Shown piece after piece: positions 1-5,531 of a stretch of DNA of 5,531 nt (position 1 is the stretch's first letter; each line of letters starts with the position of its first letter). A program made the translations under genes and the position numbers. Source of the stretch: Desulfobacter curvatus DSM 3379 (GTDB taxonomy: Bacteria > Desulfobacterota > Desulfobacteria > Desulfobacterales > Desulfobacteraceae). The notes below the pieces were generated by a model, which ran no database searches, was not told the DNA's origin, and saw nothing but the letters and a program-made list of their open reading frames with translations. The stretch spans positions 1-5,531 of the forward strand of contig NZ_KB892951.1 of the NCBI RefSeq assembly GCF_000373985.1, read 5' to 3'.

Positions 1-308
1 TACAACCAATAGAGACATGTTGGGGCATTGTGAAAAATGAAATTGGCCGCAATTGTGATTTTACAATGAATAATTTAATTCAGCAGCTTGAAAGTGCGTT
101 TGGCAAGGTTACCGCCAAGACCTGCGCTGGGTTAATAAGGAAAACTCGTGATATTGAAGATGCCTTTTGGCGGGACGATGCTGCTCTTGATGAACAAAAT
201 TGAGAATCGAGGCAACTGGAATAGTTACTCTGTCTCCTGGGTAAACTTCGGGTGCGACTATACTACACGATTTGGGCCAAAGTATCAAGTCATATGACCG
301 GAACTATA
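1..308 (+). mobile_element. Right end of an IS630-type insertion sequence
   Basis: This is the 3' part of an insertion sequence that begins outside the window. It holds the end of an IS630/Tc1-type transposase (stop at 201-203) and about 100 bp of non-coding DNA up to the point where homology to a sugar dehydratase gene begins (about 304-309). IS630-family elements insert at and duplicate a TA dinucleotide. The junction reads 'ctataaatcc', so a TA lies exactly where the interrupted reading frame stops making family sense. The other IS end is outside the window, so the terminal inverted repeat cannot be confirmed and the boundary is good to a few bases only. Frames of 204-303 on the minus strand show no continuation of the dehydratase, which supports an insertion rather than a point mutation. 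Confidence 0.75.
3..203 (+). CDS. IS630-family transposase, C-terminal fragment
   Basis: The frame is open from the window edge to TGA at 201-203 and gives 66 residues. It opens with QPIETCWGIVKNEIGR, which matches the 'NPIE..W..LK' block of IS630/Tc1 DDE transposases. By family alignment the Glu of PIE (codon 12-14) is the third acidic catalytic residue. The tail contains LIRKTRDIEDAFWRDD, a Lys/Arg- and acid-rich ending typical of the group. The first two catalytic Asp residues and the DNA-binding N-terminus lie outside the window, so it cannot be told whether the whole gene is intact. It is oriented towards the interrupted dehydratase gene, whose coding strand is opposite. No start codon is expected here because the 5' end is missing. 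Confidence 0.82.
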   Translation, partial: QPIETCWGIVKNEIGRNCDFTMNNLIQQLESAFGKVTAKTCAGLIRKTRDIEDAFWRDDAALDEQN

Positions 309-552
309 AATCCGGGATAGAAGCAAAGCGCCAAATACCACGGTACAGACCGAATGTAAAAAAAGACACGCCATAAACAGGGAGTGCCAGCCAGATGACA
401 TGACAGAAACCATCAAGATAGTAGCCTGGAATTTCATGAAAATCAAACCGAAACCAATATGCTGTTACTATTGCTACCGGCACCCACAACAGATCATGGA
501 AAAAAGCCACCCAGCGGTTGAATAAAATTTTTTCAACATATTTTTGCACCAT
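304..552 (-). pseudogene. Second WbpM/PglF-type nucleotide-sugar dehydratase, truncated by IS insertion
   Basis: Only the N-terminal 82 residues remain. There are two hydrophobic membrane segments (about residues 14-33 and 46-68), the family motif YWFRFDF (32-38) and LYRGIWRF (69-76), which match the membrane domain of WbpM/PglF/CapD proteins, normally about 590-665 residues long. The frame then hits TAG at 304-306, immediately after SIPDL, where homologues continue into further membrane helices and two Rossmann domains. All cofactor-binding and catalytic parts are absent, so no dehydratase activity is expected. The ATG at 550-552 has a GGCGGGA ribosome-site-like sequence 8 nt upstream. It follows the fusion gene by 25 bp, as the third gene of the operon. 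It is a paralogue, not a duplicate, of the intact dehydratase in the window: the shared LYRG.WR motif sits in otherwise different sequence. The break coincides with the IS630 end. Confidence 0.85.
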
Positions 553-577
553 ATTTATTTTCCCGCCTGTAAAAGAA

Positions 578-2104
578 TCAATTTTTCACCCGATCACCGG
601 CTCCTTTACCTGCAATCGTCATAAAAATATAGCGAAAGTAAGCTTTTAACGACAAGGATTCCAGCATCTTTTGATCTGTTTGAGCCAATAGTTTCGGTGT
701 TGACATATCAATACCGTTCACCTGGGCAAGCCCCGTAATTCCGGGTAGGCCATCAAAAACGTTTCGGACGCTGCGTTCCTGAATCAATTCATCCTGACTA
801 AACAAACAGGGGCGAGGACCAACCAAACTCATGTCACCTTTTAAAACGTTCCACATCTGAGGCAGTTCATCCAGTTTGGCACGGCGTAAAAAATACCCAA
901 ACCTTGTTATGGAGGAGGTATTGGCTAAATGGCTGGCAACCGATTCGGTATCCAGCTGCATAGTACGAAATTTAACCAATACGAAATATTTTTTATTTTT
1001 ACCGACTCGTTCCTGCCGGAAAATCGGTGACCCCGTATCCAATATACCAAGAATTGTCAGGACCAGAAGAAGCGGGGAAGTCAAAATTAGCCCCACTGCT
1101 GAAAATACAATGTCGAAAAAACGTAAAACTTTATGTTCTGCTGGGGCCTCAATCGTTTGTATATCCGCCACACAACGTTTGATCCCCTCATCAACACAGA
1201 TCGGTGGATTCCAGTTCAATAAATCATGCGCTTTACTGATGTCAATGTGTAAAGACCCTAATAAACGTTGACCAACAGCCTGCTTTCCCAATAATGACAA
1301 ACAAAATACCAACAAACCGGCGGGTACAGGTATCAATCGGGCAGATCTGTTCAATTCTTGCCCAACACGCCGTAAAAGCTCTGTGGTGGACAAATCTTGC
1401 CCGTCAGAAACCAGAAAAACTTGGTTTGCCGCAGCAGGATGATCAATACAGTGGGTTATAAAATCAACAAAATTATCTATAGCAATAAAACTTCGCTGGT
1501 TAAAAACAGCTCCCAACGGCAGCGGAATACCTTTGGAAACCCACTGGATCATAGATAAAAAATTCCCCTTAACACCTGGACCATAAATTAAAGGGGGCCG
1601 AACAATGACAATTTCCAGACCGGTTTCCACAGCAATTTTCTTCAACCCCTGTTCGGCTTCATATTTTGAGACAGCATATGGCTCTTTGGGGTTACAGGGA
1701 TCAGCCTCAGTCAGTGATGATTTCAACGGGTTTGTTTCGCCGTTAACTTTGAGTGAACTGATAAAGATAAACCTTTTTACACCGGCAAACGCAGCCTGTT
1801 TTGCCAGGTTAAAAGTTCCGTCAACATTAACTTGACGAAATTCTGCTAAAGAGTCAGTCACTTTCTCATTCATTACATGGTTACGGGCCGCGGTATGAAT
1901 AACAATATCAACATTTGAGAGCGTTTCTCCCCAATCATTTTCGTTTCCTATATCACCTATATAGCAACCGTCAATTCCAGCAGGCATATCAGGCAAATCC
2001 CGCCGCAAACCAGCGACAATATGATAAAAGCCTAAATCATTCAATTGTTTCAATAGGGCAGAACCTACAAAGCCTGAAGCGCCGGTAATAAGGATTGTTT
2101 TCAT
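578..2104 (-). CDS. Fused sugar-nucleotide 4-reductase/epimerase and PglC-like phosphoglycosyl transferase
   Basis: This is a 508-residue two-domain protein. Residues 1 to about 320 form an extended short-chain dehydrogenase: NAD(P) motif GASGFVG (8-14), a SSLKVNGE block (from 116), catalytic YAVSK (Tyr143, Lys147) and RPPLIYGPG. SSxKVNGE and the following GIPLPLGAV stretch are characteristic of WbpV/WreQ-type proteins, which reduce UDP-4-keto-6-deoxy-GlcNAc to UDP-QuiNAc. From about 325 a hydrophobic re-entrant helix (FFDIVFSAVGLILTSPLLLV) begins a monotopic phosphoglycosyl transferase with KFRTM (378-382), the Asp-Glu catalytic dyad in LDELPQ (412-413), GPRP (429-432) and PGITGLAQV (454-462). 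This domain would move a phospho-sugar to undecaprenyl phosphate at the inner membrane. The chosen start places the Rossmann glycine loop at the usual distance. An in-frame ATG at 2141-2143 would add 13 unconserved residues, and neither start has a clear Shine-Dalgarno. It lies 57 bp (18 bp for the longer form) after the dehydratase gene. The exact sugar (QuiNAc or FucNAc) is inferred. Confidence 0.92.
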   Translation of the reverse strand: MKTILITGASGFVGSALLKQLNDLGFYHIVAGLRRDLPDMPAGIDGCYIGDIGNENDWGETLSNVDIVIHTAARNHVMNEKVTDSLAEFRQVNVDGTFNLAKQAAFAGVKRFIFISSLKVNGETNPLKSSLTEADPCNPKEPYAVSKYEAEQGLKKIAVETGLEIVIVRPPLIYGPGVKGNFLSMIQWVSKGIPLPLGAVFNQRSFIAIDNFVDFITHCIDHPAAANQVFLVSDGQDLSTTELLRRVGQELNRSARLIPVPAGLLVFCLSLLGKQAVGQRLLGSLHIDISKAHDLLNWNPPICVDEGIKRCVADIQTIEAPAEHKVLRFFDIVFSAVGLILTSPLLLVLTILGILDTGSPIFRQERVGKNKKYFVLVKFRTMQLDTESVASHLANTSSITRFGYFLRRAKLDELPQMWNVLKGDMSLVGPRPCLFSQDELIQERSVRNVFDGLPGITGLAQVNGIDMSTPKLLAQTDQKMLESLSLKAYFRYIFMTIAGKGAGDRVKN

Positions 2105-2161
2105 TTTTTTTGAGAAATTAAGGTGTTTGCTCTGTACAACCATGAAAAAAAAATAAAGGGC

Positions 2162-4093
2162 TCATACTGCTGATAGAATAACATTTTCTCCAACACTTTG
2201 ATAATCAAATGGTTGATACTCAGGGATACTATGCTTCAACAGCTCCCTAATTGCCCTGTGATCCCTTGCGGCAGCTGATTCTTTCAGACGAATCAGATCT
2301 ACATCTAAAGATTTGGTGTCAAATGGGCTACTATTGAGTACCATTATTTTTTTATGGGTTGTAGGTACAACATTTTCCTGGGCTGTAATCAACTCTTCAT
2401 AAAGTTTCTCTCCAATCCTCAGCCCCGTGTATTCAATTTTTATATCCACATCCGGTTCAAATCCAGAGAAGCGGATTAAATCCCTTGCCATTGCATCAAT
2501 ACTTATCTGCTCACCCATTTCAAGAATAAAAATCTCACCTCCTCTACCCATAGCACCAGCCTGAAGAATTAGCTGACAAGCTTCAGGGATAAGCATGAAA
2601 TAACGAATCATTTCAGGATGAGTAACCGTCACTGGCCCCCCCTCTTTTATCTGCTTTTTAAAAAGAGGCACAACGCTTCCTACACTGCCGATAACATTGC
2701 CGAACCTAACGGTCATAAACCAAGTATCTTTATCTGAATTGTCATTTTCACGCTGGATTAATAGTTCACCAAATCGCTTGCTTGCACCCATGACGTTGGT
2801 AGGATTGACAGCCTTATCTGTTGAAACAAAAACAAAACGCTCGCATTGAAAAGTTCGGGCGGCTTCGATAAGATTACAAGTCCCGACAATATTATTTTCA
2901 ACGGCCTTCCAAGGATGGACTTCAAGCATAGGAACATGTTTATAAGCGGCTGCATGAAAAACGATTTCAGGCCTGGATTGAGAAAAAATATTGATCACTT
3001 CCCCTAAGTTTTGAATATCTCCCAAAATAGGCACTACATCAATATCGGGAAAATTCCTTTTCAGTTCCAGATCAATCTCAAATAAAGGACTTTCGGCACG
3101 TTCAAAAAGGATTAACTGCTCAGGTTTGTACCTGCAAATCTGTCGGCACAAGCCTATTCCAATGGAGCCACCGGCACCTGTGACCATTACAATTTTACTT
3201 CCTAGGTAACGCCCTATACTCTCTTGATCCAGACTCACGGGCTGACGTCCCAAAAGATCCCTGTATTCGACATTACGTATTGCATTTAAAGTAATTTTAC
3301 CATCAATCAACTCTCCCATATCAGGAACAGTTTTAAATTCGATTCCAGCCTGACGACATTGGGAAACGATCTGACGCATTCGGAGGGCACCGGCATTCGG
3401 AACAGCAATAATAACTTCATCAACGGATTTTGACCGTATTGTGTGCTCAAGATTATCAATGCGGTTGAGCACGGAAACACCATGGATTTTTCTTCCAATC
3501 TTAGTCTTGTCATCATCCAAGAAACCTATCACATGGGATTTCACGTTGGGATTTTCTTTGAATTCACGACAGATTCTCTGACCGCAGTCCCCAGCCCCTA
3601 TAATGATCATTCGACGGCCTTTTTGTCCCAGTTTTTTGCTGAAAATTTTCTTGAAAGCAAAACAGATGGCCTTCGGCCCGACATCTTCGGAAAACTTCTC
3701 AAAACACAACCGAGTGAAAACCCGAACGCTCGTGAGTCCAATCATAGAAAAACACCAGTCAATAACAAACACGGATCTGGAAAAATGTTTAAGCCGGAAT
3801 ACAAATAGTGCAGTTACAACAATAAAAAGTGTAGCTATGGCAGAAGCCTTAACGATATCAAGGATGTCTTTCAGGCTGGTATACCGCCACATCCCCCGAT
3901 AAAGGTCAAAAAGATACAAACAGACCAGCTTAAACATCACCACATAGGCAAAGGTCTCAAAGAACATTTGACGGGCCCAATCCGGGAGGTCAAAATCGTA
4001 ACGGACCCAATATCCTATGTAATAACTTACTGTCAGGATCAGAATATCAACGGCAAGCGTTAAAAGAAAATTTTTGGATAACTTAATTTTCAT
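2162..4093 (-). CDS. Membrane-bound UDP-GlcNAc 4,6-dehydratase, WbpM/PglF/CapD family
   Basis: The 643-residue product is close to the length of WbpM (665). Four N-terminal membrane helices (about 9-28, 47-67, 81-101, 108-128), with RYDF and LYRGMWRY between them, precede two Rossmann modules: a CoA-binding-like domain with GAGDCGQ (166-172) and a catalytic SDR domain with GAGGSIG (306-312), HAAAYKHVP (380-388), STDKA (424-428) and MGASK (Met435, Lys439). Met in place of the usual SDR tyrosine is the hallmark of the membrane-bound 4,6-dehydratases, which turn UDP-GlcNAc into UDP-4-keto-6-deoxy-GlcNAc. RFGNV (463-467), RYFM and GLRIGEKLYEEL are also family blocks. One oddity is SIGIGL where most relatives have SIGSEL. 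The ATG at 4091-4093 is chosen because a GAGGTG Shine-Dalgarno lies 12 nt upstream; a GTG at 4106-4108 would add five residues but overlaps that site. It is the first gene of the operon and should feed the fused reductase/transferase that follows. Confidence 0.94.
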   Translation of the reverse strand: MKIKLSKNFLLTLAVDILILTVSYYIGYWVRYDFDLPDWARQMFFETFAYVVMFKLVCLYLFDLYRGMWRYTSLKDILDIVKASAIATLFIVVTALFVFRLKHFSRSVFVIDWCFSMIGLTSVRVFTRLCFEKFSEDVGPKAICFAFKKIFSKKLGQKGRRMIIIGAGDCGQRICREFKENPNVKSHVIGFLDDDKTKIGRKIHGVSVLNRIDNLEHTIRSKSVDEVIIAVPNAGALRMRQIVSQCRQAGIEFKTVPDMGELIDGKITLNAIRNVEYRDLLGRQPVSLDQESIGRYLGSKIVMVTGAGGSIGIGLCRQICRYKPEQLILFERAESPLFEIDLELKRNFPDIDVVPILGDIQNLGEVINIFSQSRPEIVFHAAAYKHVPMLEVHPWKAVENNIVGTCNLIEAARTFQCERFVFVSTDKAVNPTNVMGASKRFGELLIQRENDNSDKDTWFMTVRFGNVIGSVGSVVPLFKKQIKEGGPVTVTHPEMIRYFMLIPEACQLILQAGAMGRGGEIFILEMGEQISIDAMARDLIRFSGFEPDVDIKIEYTGLRIGEKLYEELITAQENVVPTTHKKIMVLNSSPFDTKSLDVDLIRLKESAAARDHRAIRELLKHSIPEYQPFDYQSVGENVILSAV

Positions 4094-4105
4094 TGGAACA
4101 AGATG

Positions 4106-4111
4106 CACCTC
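4106..4111 (-). promoter_or_regulatory. Ribosome-binding site of the dehydratase gene
   Basis: The minus strand reads GAGGTG here, a six-base match to the anti-Shine-Dalgarno consensus, ending 12 nt before the ATG at 4091-4093. The spacing is slightly long but usable. It favours that ATG over the GTG start at 4106-4108, whose initiation codon is part of the same six bases. Confidence 0.5.
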
Positions 4112-4768
4112 AACCCATCAACCTTTAATAAATTTGGACGTATTTTCTATGGGTTTTCTTCTAATGGGTTTTCTTCTAATTTATTTTTGCAGCCTATGAA
4201 GCAAAAGTATGGTGATAACTATTAGGCCCATAGCTTTACGCCCTCCAAACAGAATATGCAACTCTTTGTATCATCTTAATAAGCCGACCAAAAGAGCAAA
4301 CTTCAAATTGGTTAAAAACCTCTCTATAAAAACATAGTTTTGGATAGGTCAAAAACCTTTGTATTTTGTATTCTTGGATAGAAGTTAGCAAATTTAAAAT
4401 TAATATTTTTTCATTTTCATCCGGCAAGAAAATACATACCATCTAAGTATCTCGATAGGTGGTTTGTGTTTTCATAAAAAAACTTGATACCCAAGAGAAG
4501 AAAGTTGACTTTCAAAAGCTGTTATCTTAATGTCCAATAAAAATTTTTCCTAAACCTATTTTTTAATTTTTATGGATCCCTATCAAAGCGGGAGGTAAAC
4601 ACAAACTGAATAAGCTTTTTCTCCATCAGTTTTTTTCTTCACAATCTTCTCGTTCTCGGTAAAAGCGACCGTAAATTAATTGAAATATGGAACAAAAAAA
4701 ACCAAAACTTAAATTATACAAAAACATTGCTCAAGAAACCTAAAAAAAATTAATGACAAAAAAACAAA
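4109..4768. other. AT-rich divergent intergenic region, no gene seen
   Basis: About 660 bp separate the minus-strand operon from the plus-strand acyltransferase, so promoters for both directions should lie here. The DNA is much more AT-rich than the coding parts, with many A and T runs. A 68-codon minus-strand frame at 4236-4442 has no recognisable motif and no ribosome site, and I do not call it. Recognisable structures are a 2 x 15 bp tandem repeat near the operon end (4151-4180), a small GAAAGT/ACTTTC palindrome at 4500-4513, and a GGGAGGT sequence (4590-4596) that is followed by no usable reading frame. No convincing -35/-10 pair, riboswitch, JUMPstart/ops element or U-tailed terminator was found. 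Confidence 0.7.
4151..4180. repeat. Exact 2 x 15 bp tandem repeat
   Basis: The 15-mer GGGTTTTCTTCTAAT occurs twice in direct succession (4151-4165 and 4166-4180) with no mismatch. It sits 58-87 bp upstream of the dehydratase start, in its probable leader or promoter. It could be a slippage duplication or a paired regulator site; the sequence does not decide. Confidence 0.9.
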
Positions 4769-5275
4769 ATGCTAAGCAAAAACATATCATACATACCACG
4801 GCTTGACCATTTGCGGTTTCTTGCAGCAAGCATGATCTTTGCCTTTCATATATTTCATGATTTTTTTGGAAACTGGAAGCCACATCCGCAATTAGCCGGT
4901 TTTGGATTAATCACCGAAGGTCACACGGGCATAGCTCTTTTTTTTGTACTATCGGGATTTATGTTCATGACAATTTCTTACAAGGGGGGCAACATACAAT
5001 ACGGGAAGTTTATGCACAATAGATTTTTGCGTATTTTCCCTCTATTTCTATTCATATTTTTTTTATCCATTTCAGTGGGACGGGATCAATTCAGAGCTGC
5101 AGATGTAATCTACATATTTTTTTCTAATCTCGGCACGGCTCCGACATCTTCAACATTCATCACCGGCGCAGCATGGACAATATCTCTTGAATTTACTTTT
5201 TATATGGTCTTTCCATTTCTTGCCAAATTTACGCGCAATCAAGGCCCGGGATACCTTATTCGGCTACCGGTTTAA
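4769..5275 (+). pseudogene. Acyltransferase-3 membrane O-acyltransferase, C-terminally truncated
   Basis: The 168 residues match the N-terminal half of OafA/YrhL-type acyltransferase-3 proteins, which O-acylate (often acetylate) surface sugars from the inner membrane and usually run to 350 residues or more. The family's essential R-X10-H motif is present in the first helix (Arg16, His27). It is followed by FFVLSGF (58-64), NRFLRIFPLF (84-93) and WTISLEFTFYMVFPFL (136-151), the equivalent of the WSLSxExxFY block. After about residue 160 the homology stops and TAA follows at 5273-5275, where DNA of an insertion sequence begins. The remaining membrane helices are missing, so activity is unlikely. 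The ATG at 4769 lies 10 residues before the conserved RLDxLR block, as is normal; no Shine-Dalgarno is visible in the A-rich leader. It is transcribed away from the dehydratase operon, and its likely role was decoration of the same polysaccharide. Confidence 0.88.
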
Positions 5276-5529
5276 GCCGGGACAGTTTGTAATTTCAAAT
5301 AGTTATTTGGGACAGTATTTTTATACTGCCGTGGCAAAGGTAAATCATCCATTTTATGAACAATCCATTCAAAAAGATCTGGAAACTCTTTACCAAATAA
5401 TCGATTCGCCGCAGTGGTACCGTCAAATCGTTTCAATGTAAAATTATGAATAATGGTTAATGCTTTTAGACGTTCGGGCAAAATTCCTCTTCCGCTATGA
5501 TGGCGTTGAGAGAGATAGCCGTTTCGCCC
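5272..5529 (-). CDS. IS transposase, C-terminal fragment (DUF6399-like)
   Basis: The minus-strand frame is open from the window edge to TAA at 5272-5274 and gives 85 residues. It reads GRNGYLSQRHHSGRG, then LKALTIIHNFTLKRFDGTTA and ANRLFGKEFPDLFEW. The IHNF..KR.DGTTAA.R.FG...PDLFEW block is one I recognise as the conserved C-terminus of a group of IS transposases, which I believe is annotated as DUF6399 in some databases; the family name is from memory and unverified. A TTG at 5479-5481 could be read as a start, but homology runs through it, so the true start is outside the window. After the LPLPR stretch the final residues are poorly conserved and may be read-through into the IS end. This fragment cannot say whether the complete element is active. 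Confidence 0.75.
   Translation of the reverse strand, partial: GRNGYLSQRHHSGRGILPERLKALTIIHNFTLKRFDGTTAANRLFGKEFPDLFEWIVHKMDDLPLPRQYKNTVPNNYLKLQTVPA
5279..5328. repeat. GGGACAGT direct repeat and adjoining hairpin at the IS end
   Basis: GGGACAGT occurs at 5279-5286 and again at 5309-5316, start to start 30 bp. The second copy runs into a perfect hairpin, CAGTAT-TTTT-ATACTG (5313-5328). Such short repeats near an IS end could be transposase-binding subsites, and the hairpin could hinder transcription crossing the end. Both roles are inference; the repeats themselves are plain in the sequence. Confidence 0.55.
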
Positions 5530-5531
5530 TT
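5279..5531 (-). mobile_element. End of a second insertion sequence, inside the acyltransferase gene
   Basis: The region carries the transposase C-terminus and presumably one IS end. The left boundary is inferred: acyltransferase homology fades near 5250-5260, and a GGGACAGT octamer at 5279-5286, repeated at 5309-5316, may belong to the terminal sequence. The opposite end and the target duplication are outside the window, so the boundary is uncertain by about 25 bp. It is unrelated to the IS630 end at the other edge of the window, so the two do not form a simple composite transposon. Confidence 0.6.

Noticed and set aside
876..1271. Plus-strand 131-codon open frame
   Set aside because: It is antisense to the conserved PGT domain and its product is basic, cysteine-scattered and without any family motif.
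1605..1835. Plus-strand 76-codon open frame
   Set aside because: It is antisense to the SDR catalytic region of the fusion gene and shows no recognisable motif.
2758..3516. Minus-strand frames of 65 and 69 codons within the dehydratase gene
   Set aside because: They are alternative frames of the same strand, fully inside a conserved gene.
3443..3902. Two overlapping plus-strand frames of 121 and 99 codons
   Set aside because: Both lie antisense to the first Rossmann and membrane domains of the dehydratase, which is strongly supported, and neither has a motif or ribosome site.
4178..4204. Possible minus-strand promoter TTGCTT-15-TAAATT before the dehydratase operon
   Set aside because: The spacer is short and the -10 is weak; in DNA this AT-rich such pairs are expected by chance.
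4236..4442. Minus-strand 68-codon frame in the intergenic region
   Set aside because: It lies in AT-rich DNA, lacks a Shine-Dalgarno and has no known motif; chance is the simpler explanation.
4500..4513. GAAAGT-TG-ACTTTC palindrome as a terminator or operator
   Set aside because: The stem is short and AT-rich with a two-base loop and no T tract, so no function can be supported.
4680..4756. Possible plus-strand promoters (TTGAAA or TTGCTC) before the acyltransferase
   Set aside because: No correctly spaced -10 accompanies the TTGAAA, and the match after TTGCTC is poor.
5187..5441. Plus-strand 84-codon frame across the acyltransferase/IS junction
   Set aside because: It shifts frame inside the acyltransferase and then runs antisense to the transposase, so it is a junction artefact.
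1..5531. Composite transposon carrying the polysaccharide genes
   Set aside because: The two IS ends belong to different transposase families and each sits inside a host gene, so they do not form a matched pair.

Overview
The window is a fragment of a surface-polysaccharide (O-antigen or capsule type) locus from a Gram-negative bacterium, cut at both edges by insertion sequences. No rRNA, tRNA or housekeeping gene fixes the taxonomy. The protein style (WbpM/PglF-type dehydratases, a WbpV/WreQ-like reductase) together with moderate GC coding DNA, very AT-rich intergenic DNA and remnants of two IS families would suit a marine or sediment proteobacterium such as a Desulfobacterota member. That is a guess from overall character only.

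Layout: (1) 1-308 is the right end of an IS630-type element, with the last 66 codons of its transposase on the plus strand, inserted into a minus-strand gene. (2) 304-552 (minus) is the surviving 82-residue N-terminal membrane part of a second WbpM/PglF-type nucleotide-sugar dehydratase. (3) 578-2104 (minus) is an intact fusion protein: an NAD(P)-dependent sugar-nucleotide reductase/epimerase domain followed by a PglC-like monotopic phosphoglycosyl transferase. (4) 2162-4093 (minus) is a full-length membrane-bound UDP-GlcNAc 4,6-dehydratase of the WbpM/PglF/CapD family. (5) 4109-4768 is an AT-rich 660-bp divergent intergenic region with no credible gene and one exact 2 x 15 bp tandem repeat. 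(6) 4769-5275 (plus) is the N-terminal half of an acyltransferase-3 membrane O-acyltransferase. (7) About 5279-5531 is the end of a second, unrelated IS, whose transposase C-terminus is on the minus strand.

The minus-strand genes form a tight operon read from about 4100 down to 304. The two intact products make a biochemically coherent pair: the dehydratase would convert UDP-GlcNAc to UDP-4-keto-6-deoxy-GlcNAc, the SDR half of the fusion would reduce the 4-keto group (giving UDP-QuiNAc or UDP-FucNAc), and the PGT half would transfer the phospho-sugar to undecaprenyl phosphate to start a repeat unit. In systems such as Rhizobium WreV/WreQ/WreU, the last two steps are on separate polypeptides; here they are on one chain. 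The third operon gene and the divergent acyltransferase are both broken by IS elements, so the locus looks partly decayed at its edges while the priming module remains intact.
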